A stretch of 64,000 nucleotides of DNA from Nakamurella aerolata (lineage in GTDB: Bacteria > Actinomycetota > Actinomycetes > Mycobacteriales > Nakamurellaceae), in NCBI RefSeq assembly GCF_013002705.1, contig NZ_JABEND010000008.1, forward strand, positions 178,390 through 242,389, written 5' to 3'. A model generated the notes under the pieces. That model was not told where the DNA came from. It made no database searches and saw nothing but the letters and a program-made list of their open reading frames with translations. This document shows, in pieces, positions 48,748-58,094 of the stretch (position 1 is its first letter; each line of letters begins with the position of its first letter). The translations under genes were made by a program, and so were the position numbers.

Positions 48748-49434
48748 TCAGCCACCCACCACGGCCCTGGCCCGCTGCTCCAGCTCCGCGTCGTTGGCCG
48801 CCGAGAGATCGACATCGGCCACGCCCGCGAGGCGGGAGCGCAGCGCGGGGTGCTTCTCGCGAATCCGTTCGGCAAGGCCCTCCCCGGCGTTCGAGGTGCC
48901 CTTGCCGTGTCCGAGAATGGCAAAGCTGTTCTGCCCGTTGGCGTTCAGCACGTCGACCAGCTCCTTGGCGGCCTCGTCGTAGAAGGTCACCATGGTGTGC
49001 TTCTCGTCGTTGCCGCTCTGCCGCTCCACCTTGCGCAGGTGCCGGTCGTCAGGTTCCGGGTTGCGCATGGTCTTCTCGGTGTCCTGCACGTTCTGGGCGT
49101 CGATGTTGAAGGTGAAGATTCGGGCCGTGCGCTCGTCGATGGCCACGGCGACCACGCTGTCGGTGCCGCCGGGGGTGGGGCCACCCTCGGTCTGCGGGTG
49201 TTCGGCCAACAGGTGCCTGGCGCGCTCGACGTCTTCGATCGAGACCCGGCCGTCGTGCGGGCGGCGGAACACCTCACGGTGCCCGTTGATGGTCACCGAA
49301 AGCCGGTCGCCCGACTCATTCTCCACCTTGTCGGCGATGTCCTCCCACAGCGAGATGAACTTGTCCCACTCAAGATCGCGGGGCGCCTTGCCGCTGGTCA
49401 GGCTCTGAAAAGTCTTGCGGGTGTTGGCATTCAT
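48748..49434 (-). CDS. Hypothetical protein, possible HicA-like plus eRF1/host-attachment-like fusion
   Basis: A 228-residue soluble protein, not firmly recognised. The first ~75 residues (NTRKTFQSLTSGKAPRDLEW ... INGHREVFRRPHDGRVSIED) recall the HicA mRNA-interferase fold, with the ordinal N-terminal R-K-T and an H-x-x-F-x-R segment where HicA has its catalytic His. The remainder (AVAIDERTARIFTF; NPEPDDRHLRKVERQSGNDE; FAILGHGKGTSNA) resembles the Rossmann-like domain of bacterial eRF1/host-attachment proteins that contact ribosomes. Such a fusion would suggest RNA or ribosome targeting; this is inference from motifs only. No antitoxin-like partner gene lies beside it. Confidence 0.5.
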   Translation of the reverse strand: MNANTRKTFQSLTSGKAPRDLEWDKFISLWEDIADKVENESGDRLSVTINGHREVFRRPHDGRVSIEDVERARHLLAEHPQTEGGPTPGGTDSVVAVAIDERTARIFTFNIDAQNVQDTEKTMRNPEPDDRHLRKVERQSGNDEKHTMVTFYDEAAKELVDVLNANGQNSFAILGHGKGTSNAGEGLAERIREKHPALRSRLAGVADVDLSAANDAELEQRARAVVGG

Positions 49435-49610
49435 CGCTTCTCGCTCCCTCGCGCACCGGACCGGACGCCGCCGCGGCGCCCTTCGCCGGTCAACGCTACC
49501 GCCACCGTCGACGGAGCGCCCACGGGTGGACGGGCCGTGCCGGGACGACGGTGGGCGACCGCAGGCGGACGCTGGCTACTGCGGCTGCTCTCGGTGCCGG
49601 CGAGTCGGCC

Positions 49611-50789
49611 TCAGCTGACCCCGGCGGAGAGCCGATCGGCCAGCGCGGCGTGGTACTTGGCCGTCACCTCGGGGTGGCTGCGCAGCCGGCTCTTCAGCGC
49701 GTTCAGACCGTAGTTGGAGTAGATGCGGTTGTCGGGATCGTCCTCGACGCCGCGAGCCTGCGCCGCCAACGGCTCCGGCAGCTGCCACTGCGGTATCTCC
49801 GCCCCGTAGGCGGGATTGAAGAAGTACGGCACGCTGATCCGGTCGCCGGTTCCCGGCTCGGACACCACCCGGTGCACGGTGGCGCGCAGGTAGCCGGCGG
49901 TCGCCCACTCCAGCAGCTCACCGATGTTCACGATCAGCGACCCCGGCAGTGGCGGCGCGTCCACCCAGGCATCGCCGTGCCGCACCTGCAGACCACCCTT
50001 GCCCGGCTCGACGAACAGCAGTGTCAGCCAACCGGAATCTTTGTGTGCGCCAACACCTTGCGAGCGGTCGACCGCCTCGGCAGCGCCGCTCGCGGGATCC
50101 GCGGCGTTGGCGGGATCGGCAGCAGCACCATGCTCGGCGGGACGGCCGGGCCGGGCGGGATTGCCGGGATAGCGGACCACCTTCAGCAGCACGTCCGGTT
50201 CGGTGAACGCCGAGTCCAATGCACCGGGCGGCTGGCCGAGAGCCTGCAGCCACGACGCCAGCAAGGTGCGCGCCACACGCTCGGTGTGCTGCTGCCACTG
50301 CTCGATGACCGCACGGAACTGCGCCGGTTGCGCCGGCCATTGGTTCGGGCCCTGCAGCACGGTCCACTCCGGCAACTCGGCACCGGTGAGCACCGGCCGC
50401 TCCGGCCCGATGTCGATCTGTTCCCGCCAGTCCCGGCGGCCACGGGTGAGTTCCTCACCGACCCGTGAGTAGCCACGGAACTGCGGACTGTATCGCTTGT
50501 CAATCTGTTGTTTGCTGCTGTCCGGCAACGAGAAGAACTGGCGCGACACCTCGATCAGCCTGTGCTGCAAAGCATCCGGGATACCGTGCCCGGTCAGGTA
50601 GAAGAATCCCCAATCACGGGTGGCAGTGGCCAGCTCGTCGGTGAAGCGTTCCGCCTGTGCGGGATCGCCCAGCTGCCGCAGGTCGAGAACCGGCAGCCGC
50701 GGGCCGCCGGTGGCCAGGTCGCGTTCCGAGTCCCACTCCAGGTCGCGTTCCAAGTCTCGGGCCTGGTCGTGGAGAGGTTGATCCGTCAT
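49611..50789 (-). CDS. 2-oxoglutarate/Fe(II) oxygenase of the isopenicillin N synthase family
   Basis: A 392-residue non-heme iron oxygenase. The DIOX_N-type start PVLDLRQLGDP and DWGFFYLTGHGIPD are followed by the double-stranded beta-helix with metal ligands His and Asp in GAHKDSGWLTLL, the distal His in ATVHRVVSEP and the 2-oxoglutarate-binding Arg in RISVPYFFNP. It would hydroxylate, desaturate or cyclise a small molecule. About 30 Ala/Pro/Asp-rich residues are inserted between VVRYPG and GVGAHKD, and the first 30 residues are Asp/Glu/Arg repeats (RDLERDLEWDSERDL). No biosynthetic cluster is visible around it. Confidence 0.87.
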   Translation of the reverse strand: MTDQPLHDQARDLERDLEWDSERDLATGGPRLPVLDLRQLGDPAQAERFTDELATATRDWGFFYLTGHGIPDALQHRLIEVSRQFFSLPDSSKQQIDKRYSPQFRGYSRVGEELTRGRRDWREQIDIGPERPVLTGAELPEWTVLQGPNQWPAQPAQFRAVIEQWQQHTERVARTLLASWLQALGQPPGALDSAFTEPDVLLKVVRYPGNPARPGRPAEHGAAADPANAADPASGAAEAVDRSQGVGAHKDSGWLTLLFVEPGKGGLQVRHGDAWVDAPPLPGSLIVNIGELLEWATAGYLRATVHRVVSEPGTGDRISVPYFFNPAYGAEIPQWQLPEPLAAQARGVEDDPDNRIYSNYGLNALKSRLRSHPEVTAKYHAALADRLSAGVS

Positions 50790-50997
50790 CGTGCAGGCAC
50801 CTTCCGGGCTGCTCCGGGATACCCGGAGTGGTCACCGGCGAGCGATGACCGCGCTTGCTCGGGTGGCGGTCGCCGCCCGGCCAGGTCTTCACCTGGAGCA
50901 CCCCACCGCGGGAGAGGGTTGCCGCTCAGCAAGCCAGGGCTTCGCGCTGAGACTCTTGACCGTGCCGTCGACGCTAGCAGCCATCGCGCCGGAATGC

Positions 50998-52098
50998 TCA
51001 GACGGCCGCCATCACCTGGTCCGCCGGCGACACCGGCGACACCCCTTCACCTCCCGACCCGACGCCGGCGGTGGTGCCGGTCCCGGCCAGTTGCTGACCG
51101 GCGACGCGCACCGTCGGCAGCGCCTGCGGGTGCTGGTGTTGCAGAAACCTGAGCACTCCCTCGCGCACCTCGCAGCGCAGGTCGAAACACCGCGGCCCGT
51201 CCGGAGCGGAAGCGAGAATCCTTACCACCATGGCCTTTTCGGTGCTGTCCACCACCTGCACCGCGAACGTGCCGCCGTCCCAGTGCGGCGAACTTGTCAC
51301 AATCTGCTCGGCCCGTTCGCGAATCAACGGCATCGGCGCGCAGTAGTCCAGGTACAGCTGCACGCTGCCGATCACCGTCGAGTGGTTCCGGGTCCAGTTG
51401 CGGAACGGTGTGGTGACGAAGTAACTGGTCGGCAACACCAGCCTGCGCTCGTCCCAGGTGCGCACCACCACATAGGTCAGCGTCATTTCCTCGATCCACC
51501 CCCACTCGCCTTCCACCACCACCACGTCGTCGATGCGCACCGCGTCCGAAAAGGCCAGCTGCAGACCGGCGAAAACATTGCCGAGGGTGGTTTGCGCGGC
51601 CAGCCCGGCCACCACACCGGCCAGGCCGGCCGACGCCAGCACCGAGGTGCCGAAGGTGCGCAGCGCAGGGAAGGTGATGAGCACGGCGCAGAGCGCGATC
51701 AACACCACGGCCGCCGCCACGATCCGCCGCAGCAACGTCACTTGGGTGCGCACCCGCCGGCGTCGCTTGTTGTCCGGCCCGTCGATCCGGACCCGGGCAA
51801 AGATGAAGATTTCCAACGCTTTCAGGCTGCGTACCACCAGATAGGTGACGGCGGCGATCACCACGATCACGCCGATCCGCTGCCAGCCGCCGGCGCTGTT
51901 CCAGCCCACCATCAGGCTCAGCGTGGTGATCGCGGCTACCGCGCCGACAAGGGCGCGCCGGCACAACCGGTCTCCGTCCACCAGGATCTCGGGGCCGCGC
52001 CGCAGCGCGACCCGGCGCACCGCCGCTGCCAAGAGCCACGCGCCGGCACCGGCCAGCACCGCGCACAGCAGTAGCGTGAAAAACTGTTGCAGGGTCAT
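50998..52098 (-). CDS. Mechanosensitive channel of the MscS family
   Basis: A 366-residue membrane protein with four predicted helices in the first 190 residues. The pore-lining helix ASAGLAGVVAGLAAQTTLGN is followed by FAGLQLAFSDAVRIDDVVVV and the beta-domain EGEWGWIEEMTLTYVVVRTW, all strongly MscS-like. It would open under membrane tension and release osmolytes. The C-terminal 40 residues are Gly/Thr-rich. It is transcribed toward the oxygenase gene and away from rsmG. Confidence 0.9.
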   Translation of the reverse strand: MTLQQFFTLLLCAVLAGAGAWLLAAAVRRVALRRGPEILVDGDRLCRRALVGAVAAITTLSLMVGWNSAGGWQRIGVIVVIAAVTYLVVRSLKALEIFIFARVRIDGPDNKRRRRVRTQVTLLRRIVAAAVVLIALCAVLITFPALRTFGTSVLASAGLAGVVAGLAAQTTLGNVFAGLQLAFSDAVRIDDVVVVEGEWGWIEEMTLTYVVVRTWDERRLVLPTSYFVTTPFRNWTRNHSTVIGSVQLYLDYCAPMPLIRERAEQIVTSSPHWDGGTFAVQVVDSTEKAMVVRILASAPDGPRCFDLRCEVREGVLRFLQHQHPQALPTVRVAGQQLAGTGTTAGVGSGGEGVSPVSPADQVMAAV

Positions 52099-52263
52099 CG
52101 ATATCGCTCACTGTTCAGAATTCACCCGGCGACGGTGCCGCGGCAATCGGAGGTCGGCACCCGCCGCGCCACACATGGTGGCGGCCGCGGATCGCCAACC
52201 GACGACCGTCGGATGAGGATCGGCTGACAATCCCATCAGTGTCCGCCGCCCGCCGCGGGAGCC

Positions 52264-52353
52264 GATCAGCGCAAGACCAGATCAGCACCCAACCCCGATC
52301 AGCGCAAGACCGGATCAGCACCCAACCGGGTCAGCACAAGATCTGGTCAGCGC
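52264..52353. repeat. 33-bp tandem repeat, about 2.7 copies, next to the rsmG 3' end
   Basis: Copies begin GATCAGCGCAAGACC at 52264 and 52297, with a partial third from 52330 that runs into the last bases of rsmG. The first two are nearly identical. Confidence 0.8.
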
Positions 52354-53249
52354 TTGCGCCCGCCGCGGCGACGACGCGCCCCGGTAGCCTTCGCCTGCGG
52401 CTTCGTCGTCGCCTCAGCCCGCCGCAGCAGTTCGGCCCGCACCAGGTACGTCACCGGGTCGACGATTCCCTCGCCGACCGGAAGCACCGTGGCCGGCCCA
52501 AGGCCCGCCGCCACCAACTCGGCGGCGTCGCGCTGCAGCTCGTCGGCGGCGGAGGAGCCCTTCATCGGCAGGAACGTGCCACCCACCCGCAGCAGTGGCA
52601 CCGACCAGCGAGCCAGCTTGCCCAGCGGCGCCACCGCCCGCGAGGTGGCGACATCGGCGCCGCCGTCGGTGGCCTGCAGCACCCCGGTCACCGCGTCCTC
52701 GGCGCGGCCGCGCAACACCCGCACGTTGTTCAGCTTCAGCTCCGCGACCACCTCGGCAAGGAACACCGTGCGCCGCAGCAGCGGTTCCACCAGGTAGAAG
52801 GTGCAGTCCGGGCGGGCAAGGGCCAGCGGGATGCCGGGCAGCCCGGCGCCGGAACCGACGTCGGCCACCGACACGCCGGCCGGCAACAGCGGCGCCGGCA
52901 CCGCGCAGTTCAGCAGATGCCGGCTCCACAGCCGCGACGCTTCCCGCGGGCCGATCAGCCCGCGCTGCACCCCGGCGTCGGCCAGCAGCGCGACATACCT
53001 GCGGGCATCGGCGAGGCGATCACCGAACAGCTCGGCCGCCGCGGCCGGCTCGGCGTCGACAGCCGCGTCGGCTTTCGCATCCGACTGGGGCGCACCAGGA
53101 TCGCCCGGGTCGGCCCCAGCAGGGTCGGTGCCAGCGGAATCGGCCCCAGCGGGATCGGTGCCAGCGGGGCCGGGACCAGCCGGATCCGAGCCGGCGGAAC
53201 CAGGGCCGGCGGGATCGGAGCCGGCGGGCGGCTCAGCCCTGTCCGGCAT
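52347..53249 (-). CDS. rsmG: 16S rRNA m7G527 methyltransferase RsmG
   Basis: About 300 residues. The SAM-binding motif [20 protein letters not shown] is intact, preceded by [20 protein letters not shown] and followed by [15 protein letters not shown], all RsmG signatures. It methylates G527 in the 530 loop; its loss commonly gives low-level streptomycin resistance. The first ~60 residues are repeats of the form G(S/T)DPAG(A/P)(G/D) encoded by 15-bp DNA repeats. ATG 53249 overlaps khpB by 17 bases; an in-frame ATG at 53279 would overlap by 47. A basic tail (RRRRGGRKR) ends the protein. Confidence 0.93.
   Translation of the reverse strand: MPDRAEPPAGSDPAGPGSAGSDPAGPGPAGTDPAGADSAGTDPAGADPGDPGAPQSDAKADAAVDAEPAAAAELFGDRLADARRYVALLADAGVQRGLIGPREASRLWSRHLLNCAVPAPLLPAGVSVADVGSGAGLPGIPLALARPDCTFYLVEPLLRRTVFLAEVVAELKLNNVRVLRGRAEDAVTGVLQATDGGADVATSRAVAPLGKLARWSVPLLRVGGTFLPMKGSSAADELQRDAAELVAAGLGPATVLPVGEGIVDPVTYLVRAELLRRAEATTKPQAKATGARRRRGGRKR
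53100..53230. repeat. 15-bp repeat array encoding the rsmG N-terminus
   Basis: Variants of a GGATCGGTGCCAGCG unit are repeated about eight times, giving the GxDPAG peptide repeats. Confidence 0.75.
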
Positions 53250-54186
53250 CCGCGGCGTCTTCGGCAGGGTCGGCGGCATCGGCGCCGATCACCACCCGGC
53301 GGCGCGGCTCCTCACCCTCTGACCACGAGCTGACACCGTCCACCGCGGCCACCGCGTCGTGCACGATCTTGCGCTCGAACGGGTTCATCGGCTCCAGCCG
53401 CTGCTGCTCACCGGACTGCCGGACCTGCTCGGCGGTGCTGGTGCCGAACTCGGCCAGCTCGGCGCGGCGCCGCGCCCGGTACCCGGCGACGTCCAGCATC
53501 AGCCGCGACCGCTGACCGGTCTCGGCGGTGGCGGCCAACCTGGTCAGCTCCTGCAACGCGTCCAGCACCTCGCCGCGGTCGCCGACCAGCCTGGCGATGT
53601 CGCCGGAGTCGGAGTCTGCGCCATCGGCGTCGGCGCCGATGATCGACACCACGGCCCGCTCACCCTCGACGTCGAGGTCGATATCGCCGTCGTAGTCGAG
53701 GATGTCGAGCAGCCGCTCGAGATAATCGCCGGCGGCGTCGCCCTCGGCAACCAGCTGCTCGTGGTCGGGGGTGCGGCGCTTGCGGTCGGTGCGCTCGCCG
53801 GACCCGCCGCTGTCACCGGTGTTGCCGGCGGCCGCGCTGCTGTCTTCGGCCGAATCGGTGTCTGCCGCCGAATCGGTGTCTGCCGCCGAATCGGTGTCTG
53901 CCGCGGGGTCGGTGTCTTCGGCGGGGTCGGTGTCCACCGCCTTGACGCTGGCCACGGCCGCGCGGTTCAGCTGGTCGGCGGCGGCCGGCGCCGGCGCGCT
54001 GCCCTCCGGCTCGGCGGCGTCACCGGTCCCGGCGGCAGCGTTCCCAACGAAACCAACGGCCTCAACGGCACCGCCGGCCCCATTGGCTCCGCCGGCGCTG
54101 TTGGCACTGTTGGCACTGTCTGATCCGGTGCCGGATTCGCTGTCGGGACTGCCGGGAAGGTCGGTGTGGGCGGGAGTCTGGCTCAC
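53233..54186 (-). CDS. khpB: KhpB/Jag RNA-binding protein (KH and R3H domains)
   Basis: A 317-residue protein. The KH domain is [20 protein letters not shown] through [20 protein letters not shown]. The R3H motif lies in [20 protein letters not shown] and the following [13 protein letters not shown] segment. It binds RNA and, with KhpA, affects cell division and envelope genes in other bacteria. The first ~130 residues are low-complexity, including [19 protein letters not shown] repeats from an 18-bp DNA array. A GTG start at 54186 is used. Confidence 0.9.
   Translation of the reverse strand: MSQTPAHTDLPGSPDSESGTGSDSANSANSAGGANGAGGAVEAVGFVGNAAAGTGDAAEPEGSAPAPAAADQLNRAAVASVKAVDTDPAEDTDPAADTDSAADTDSAADTDSAEDSSAAAGNTGDSGGSGERTDRKRRTPDHEQLVAEGDAAGDYLERLLDILDYDGDIDLDVEGERAVVSIIGADADGADSDSGDIARLVGDRGEVLDALQELTRLAATAETGQRSRLMLDVAGYRARRRAELAEFGTSTAEQVRQSGEQQRLEPMNPFERKIVHDAVAAVDGVSSWSEGEEPRRRVVIGADAADPAEDAADAGQG
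53843..53941. repeat. 18-bp tandem repeat inside khpB
   Basis: Five units of an AATCGGTGTCTGCCGCCG-like sequence, the central two identical, code for the DTDSAA peptides. Confidence 0.8.
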
Positions 54187-54311
54187 GGTGGTTGTCTCCT
54201 GTGATGATGCGGGTGCCGGTGCACCCGGGGTCGTGGACGCGTGGCGCTACGCCCGGTCGGGCGGCGGGCGCGGCGGCCGGGCGTCTCCACGTTCGGGACG
54301 CCGGCCGGCGC

Positions 54312-55550
54312 TCAGCGTTTGCGCTTCTTGCGTGAGTTGTTGCGGTTGGGGTTCTTTCGGCCGCCTGCCGCGCTTCTGCCCCCCGGCTGCGGACGATTCT
54401 GCCCGCCCGATTTCGACTGTCCGGTGGCGGGTTTCGTCCTGGCAGCGGATCCGGCCGCGGTGCTGGCAGCAGTGGCTCCGGCGTCGACGTCCTGGGAATC
54501 GGAGCCGGCGGTGGCATTGGCGCCGGACCCGGCGGTGGCGTCCTTGCTCAGCGAGGGTTTGCCGCCCGGTGCCGGTTTGCTCCCGGGGGCGGGTTTACTG
54601 CCGGGCGCGGGCTTGGTGCCGACGGACGGCTTGGCGCCCGGGGTCGGCCGGGAGAATCGGCTGGCCTGTTTCTGTTCGACGACGAGTGCTTCTTCGGTCG
54701 CCTTGCGCTTGTCCTGCATGCGGTGGGCGACGGTCAGTTGACCGAACGTCCACGAGTTGTTGGCCAGCCAGTAGAACAGGATGGCCAGCGGGAAGAACGG
54801 TCCGCCGATCACCACGAACACCGGGAAGCCGTACAGCATCAGCTTGTTCATGATCGCGGCCTGACCGCTGTTGGCGGCCTCGGGGTTCAGTTCCTTCTGG
54901 CGATTCACCGAGCGGCGTGAGGTGAGGTGGGTGGCGATGCCGGCCAGGATGGTCAGCGGAATACCGACCCAGATCACCGTGGCCCGGTCGCCCAGCATGT
55001 GCGCGAGCTGCCCGGCGTCCATGTTCATGGTGGCCGACAGCGGCGCGCCCTTGCCCTCGGGGCCATGGGTGAACAACTTGGCCAGACCGAAGTTCTCCAC
55101 ATCGGCCTTGCCGAAGAAGTACACGTTGTCGCGGAAGGTCCAGCCGCCCTGCCCGTTGGAGACCGGCTGGAACATGCGCAGCACGTGGAACAGACCGATG
55201 AACACCGGCGCCTGGATCAGCGCGGGGAGACAGCCGCCGATCGGGTTGACGCCGGCCTCCCGGTTCAGCTTCAGCATCTCTTCGCTGAGCCGCTGCCGGT
55301 CGTCCTTGTATTTCTCCCGCAGCTTCTTCATCTGCGGCTGGATGGCCTGCATCTTGAGCTGGCTGTCCATCTGCTTCATGAACGGCTTGAACAGCAGCAG
55401 TCGCAGCGTCCACACCAGGAAGACAATGGAGAGCACCCACGCCCACGGGTTGCTCGCCCCCATGAACGACCCGAACACCTTGTGCCAGACCCACATGATC
55501 CCGGACACCGGGTAGTAGAGGTAGTCGAGGCTCCAGAAATTGAAGGTCAC
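54312..55550 (-). CDS. yidC: Membrane protein insertase YidC/Oxa1
   Basis: A 412-residue insertase that places proteins in the cytoplasmic membrane, alone or with Sec[24 protein letters not shown] first helix, cytoplasmic [20 protein letters not shown] hairpin, [20 protein letters not shown] and the late [20 protein letters not shown] helices are all present. The GTG start overlaps the yidD stop (GTGA). After residue 290 a long basic/Pro-rich tail contains [19 protein letters not shown] repeats and ends RKKRKR, likely for ribosome contact. Confidence 0.95.
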   Translation of the reverse strand: MTFNFWSLDYLYYPVSGIMWVWHKVFGSFMGASNPWAWVLSIVFLVWTLRLLLFKPFMKQMDSQLKMQAIQPQMKKLREKYKDDRQRLSEEMLKLNREAGVNPIGGCLPALIQAPVFIGLFHVLRMFQPVSNGQGGWTFRDNVYFFGKADVENFGLAKLFTHGPEGKGAPLSATMNMDAGQLAHMLGDRATVIWVGIPLTILAGIATHLTSRRSVNRQKELNPEAANSGQAAIMNKLMLYGFPVFVVIGGPFFPLAILFYWLANNSWTFGQLTVAHRMQDKRKATEEALVVEQKQASRFSRPTPGAKPSVGTKPAPGSKPAPGSKPAPGGKPSLSKDATAGSGANATAGSDSQDVDAGATAASTAAGSAARTKPATGQSKSGGQNRPQPGGRSAAGGRKNPNRNNSRKKRKR

Positions 55551-56008
55551 GCGGGTCGGCTCCTGTGCGGTTGCAGGCGGTGGGTGTGACGGCCCGGCGA
55601 CGGCGCGGCCGCCGGCGGGTTGGCCGGCGCGGCGCTGGCCGCGTCACTACCCGAGGAAGAACTGTGGGCGACGGCGATCGGTTCCCCGGCCGCGGCTGCC
55701 GCGATCAGTGTCGCGGATCGACCCCTGGTGCTGGCAACCCGGTCCGATTCGGCGGCCGCCAGTTTCGCCTTGCGGCGCGGTGACGGTTCCGGGACCAGGT
55801 CGACGTGCTCGCGCCGGCTCCATGGCCCGCAGCGCGCGAGTCGGCGCAGGCTCAGCCAGCTGCCGCGCAGCGCACCGTGCTCGGTGAGTGCCTGCACGGC
55901 GTAAGCGCTGCAGGTCGGGGTGTAGCGGCAGGTGGCCGGCAGCGCCGGCGAGATGTGCCGCTGATAGAAGCGGACCGTCGCGGCGAGGGCCCTGGCCGGT
56001 GCGCTCAT
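55547..56008 (-). CDS. yidD: Membrane insertion factor YidD
   Basis: A 153-residue protein. The first 75 residues hold the family signature [32 protein letters not shown] split by three conserved Cys, then [13 protein letters not shown]. It is a small membrane-associated helper of YidC. The remaining ~80 residues are a Ala/Ser-rich tail ending [13 protein letters not shown], absent from most homologues. The ATG overlaps the rnpA stop by four bases (ATGA) and its stop overlaps the yidC start, giving a tightly coupled operon. Confidence 0.92.
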   Translation of the reverse strand: MSAPARALAATVRFYQRHISPALPATCRYTPTCSAYAVQALTEHGALRGSWLSLRRLARCGPWSRREHVDLVPEPSPRRKAKLAAAESDRVASTRGRSATLIAAAAAGEPIAVAHSSSSGSDAASAAPANPPAAAPSPGRHTHRLQPHRSRPA

Positions 56009-56547
56009 CGCGTCGACCCGTCGTCGGCGGCGTCCCGGCTGCCCCCAGCACGGTTCGACTCAGCACGGCTCGGCTCTGCACGGTTCCGCTCAGCACGGTG
56101 CTGCTGGGAACGGTTTCGTGCGGGCCGCGCGGCGCTGGGCTGGGCGGCACCGGGCTGGGCAGGACGGGGTCGGGCGGGACGGCGCCGGCCGGGGCGGGAG
56201 GCTGCGGCCACGGTGCTGTCCAGGTCGGCGGCCAGCTCGGCGCTGCTGGCGCCGGCGGCTGCGGGGAGCACCCGCACCACCACGTCGGTGCCGTCCGGCA
56301 GCGCGGTGAGCCGCTGCCACATCAGCGGCCGGAGCTGCCGGGTGATGCGGTGCCTGGTCACCGAGTTGCCGACGGCTTTGGACACCACAAATCCCGCCCT
56401 GGCCAGACGGCCGGGCGGGACGGGGGAATCGCTGGTGGCCGGCGGACGCAGGTGCACGACCAGGCGCGCGGCTCCGGCCCGGCGTCCGGTCCGGACGACG
56501 GCGGTGAAGTCTGCGGAACTGCGCAACTTTCTGGCTACCGGGAGCAT
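56005..56547 (-). CDS. rnpA: Ribonuclease P protein component
   Basis: A 180-residue protein. [20 protein letters not shown] is the expected start, and the RNR-type motif region [17 protein letters not shown] is intact. It assists the RNase P RNA in maturing tRNA 5' ends. ATG 56547 with a GAGGTG Shine-Dalgarno is preferred to GTG 56559. The last 60 residues ([18 protein letters not shown], then [18 protein letters not shown]) are extra and built from 15-bp DNA repeats. Confidence 0.93.
   Translation of the reverse strand: MLPVARKLRSSADFTAVVRTGRRAGAARLVVHLRPPATSDSPVPPGRLARAGFVVSKAVGNSVTRHRITRQLRPLMWQRLTALPDGTDVVVRVLPAAAGASSAELAADLDSTVAAASRPGRRRPARPRPAQPGAAQPSAARPARNRSQQHRAERNRAEPSRAESNRAGGSRDAADDGSTR
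56046..56105. repeat. 15-bp tandem repeat inside rnpA
   Basis: Four 15-base units (CAGCACGGTTCGACT-like) code for the repeated AExNR peptides of the RnpA tail. Confidence 0.85.
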
Positions 56548-56611
56548 CGCACACCTCACTCGGGCCGGCGGGCGGAACGCGGGCGGGCCGAGCGGCGCCG
56601 GGTGGGTCGGC

Positions 56612-56749
56612 TCAGGCCGACAGTGCGGCGCGACCCTTGCGACGACGGGCCGCCAGGATGGCGCGGCCGGCGCGGGTGCGCATGCGCAGCCGAAAGCCGT
56701 GGGTCTTGGCCCGGCGACGGTTGTTCGGCTGGAAGGTGCGCTTGCTCAC
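56612..56749 (-). CDS. rpmH: 50S ribosomal protein L34
   Basis: A 45-residue basic protein with a GTG start and GGAG five bases upstream: [20 protein letters not shown] then [20 protein letters not shown], the complete L34 signature. It is the first gene of the minus-strand operon rpmH-rnpA-yidD-yidC-khpB-rsmG and lies 64 bases before rnpA. It is too short for ordinary gene-length cutoffs. Confidence 0.97.
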   Translation of the reverse strand: MSKRTFQPNNRRRAKTHGFRLRMRTRAGRAILAARRRKGRAALSA

Positions 56750-57198
56750 GATGTCTCCGTAGGTAGGTGCAGCACGCCGGTGCTGCCCCGGCCGCCGGTG
56801 CGGCCGGTCACTGATCGATTACTGGTGCTGCCCTGGTGCTCTGCTACTTGCCTGCTGCGGCTGCTGTTGTTCCGCTGCTGGTCGTTCTGCTGCGGCCCAG
56901 GCCGCTCGGCGAGCGCCCTGGCGGGCGAGGCGAGCGGAGTCAGGACAGCATGAGCCGACCTGAACCCGGTCAGGCACTCGCTCAAGGTTACGGACCGGCC
57001 CCGACCGGGTCAAACTCGCGCGTTGACGCATCCACAGACTCACTCGACCATGCCCGCGTAAGTCGCTTCGTTGACTCACCGGAGAGTGCCCGCGGAATCT
57101 GTTGCTCGATGCAGCCTTCCGGCGGCTCGGCGGCAGGTGGCTGCTGCGGCGGGGAGTGATCGGGACGCAAATGACCGCGGTGGCAAGTTCCGATCCGG

Positions 57199-57435
57199 TC
57201 AACTCCGCCGCTGAGGCCGCTGGTCGGCACAGTGCGACTCCCAGCGTTGCTCGCCGTCCTCCACCAGGGCGCTCAGCTGGTCAAGGGTCGGCGGCGTGCC
57301 GCCGGTGAATACATAGAGTTCTGATGCGCTCAGCACCGGCACCATGACCTCCGCATGTGCCGGGACGACCGGTTCGCGCCGGCAGCGCCGGGTGTTGATG
57401 ACGTCCAGTTCTGGCCATGGCATCGCGGTGGTCAT
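57199..57435 (-). pseudogene. GNAT acetyltransferase N-terminal remnant
   Basis: 78 codons whose translation resembles only the start of a GNAT domain: REPVVPAHAEVMVPVLSASE then LYVFTGGTPPTLDQLSALV matches the family pattern LRP...HA..M...L...LY.FTGG.PPTL..L. It ends in TGA without the acetyl-CoA-binding half. It is probably a degraded transferred or ancestral gene left in the origin spacer. Confidence 0.6.
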
Positions 57436-57774
57436 CGCAGCAGTGTTGCCGCCCGGCACCGGCGAGTCATCTGGTGTCCCGGCGCACCGGGTCGCCTCCG
57501 GCCCAATGGATTGATAATCGATACACATTGCGGCCGACAGCGCTGGTGGTGCAGGGCTTCGGCGAGGTCCAGTGGCCGGTTCGACCCGATCGGTGGTTGA
57601 GACTGTCCGGCCACCCTGGACGGATCGTGCCGGACCGTCACCTTCGGTACCAACCAGCGAAGATCACTTGCGTCGATCGCCACCTTTGAGTGAATTTCCT
57701 CCGCCGCGGGCCGCCGTTCCGCGGGGGCGTTCGGACGACCGGCAACGCTGAAATGCCTTGCTGTCCGCAGAACT

Positions 57775-57967
57775 TGTGGATGACACGCCCGGGTCGGTGC
57801 TTGCCAACCCGCTCGGCCTTGTGGGAACGCGTCGGATGTTGTTAGCGTCGCTCGGTCAGCCCGACGTTTGACCGAATCGGTTCCGGTTACCGACCAGCCG
57901 AACTGTCTTCCAGCAGCTCACCCATGTCCGCAAGTTGTCCACCGCTGTGGATGATTACTGTGGACAA
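57775..57967. promoter_or_regulatory. DnaA boxes upstream of dnaA
   Basis: TGTGGATGA (57775), TTGTCCACC (57935), TGTGGATGA (57946) and TGTGGACAA (57959); the last is the exact complement of TTGTCCACA. The last three are packed in 33 bases and may serve dnaA autoregulation and the origin. Confidence 0.75.
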
Positions 57968-58094
57968 CTGAAGGCACCTCCGGCGACGCCGCGCAAGATG
58001 GAACACGTACCAGCAACGGCGGTAGCGTCGCGGGTTCAGCTCCCGGATCGACCACCAGGGCAGTGACCGCGAACTTCAGGAGGATTGGCGCGAC

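Larger units (their letters stand above)
56750..58094. other. rpmH-dnaA spacer, part of the origin region
   Basis: A 1.35-kb divergent spacer. It holds a GNAT gene remnant (57199-57435), DnaA boxes (57775-57967), an AT-rich ATTGATAATCGATACACATT stretch at 57511-57530, and promoter-like TTAGCGT (about 57841) and TAGCGT (about 58024) before dnaA. No intact gene otherwise. Confidence 0.7.

Noticed and set aside
53843..53941. Regular 18-bp repeats considered as a CRISPR array
   Set aside because: The units are head-to-tail without unique spacers and lie in frame inside khpB.
57511..57530. AT-rich ATTGATAATCGATACACATT as the sole DNA-unwinding element
   Set aside because: It is isolated from the densest DnaA boxes and the dnaA-dnaN spacer is the usual origin in this phylum, so it is only noted.
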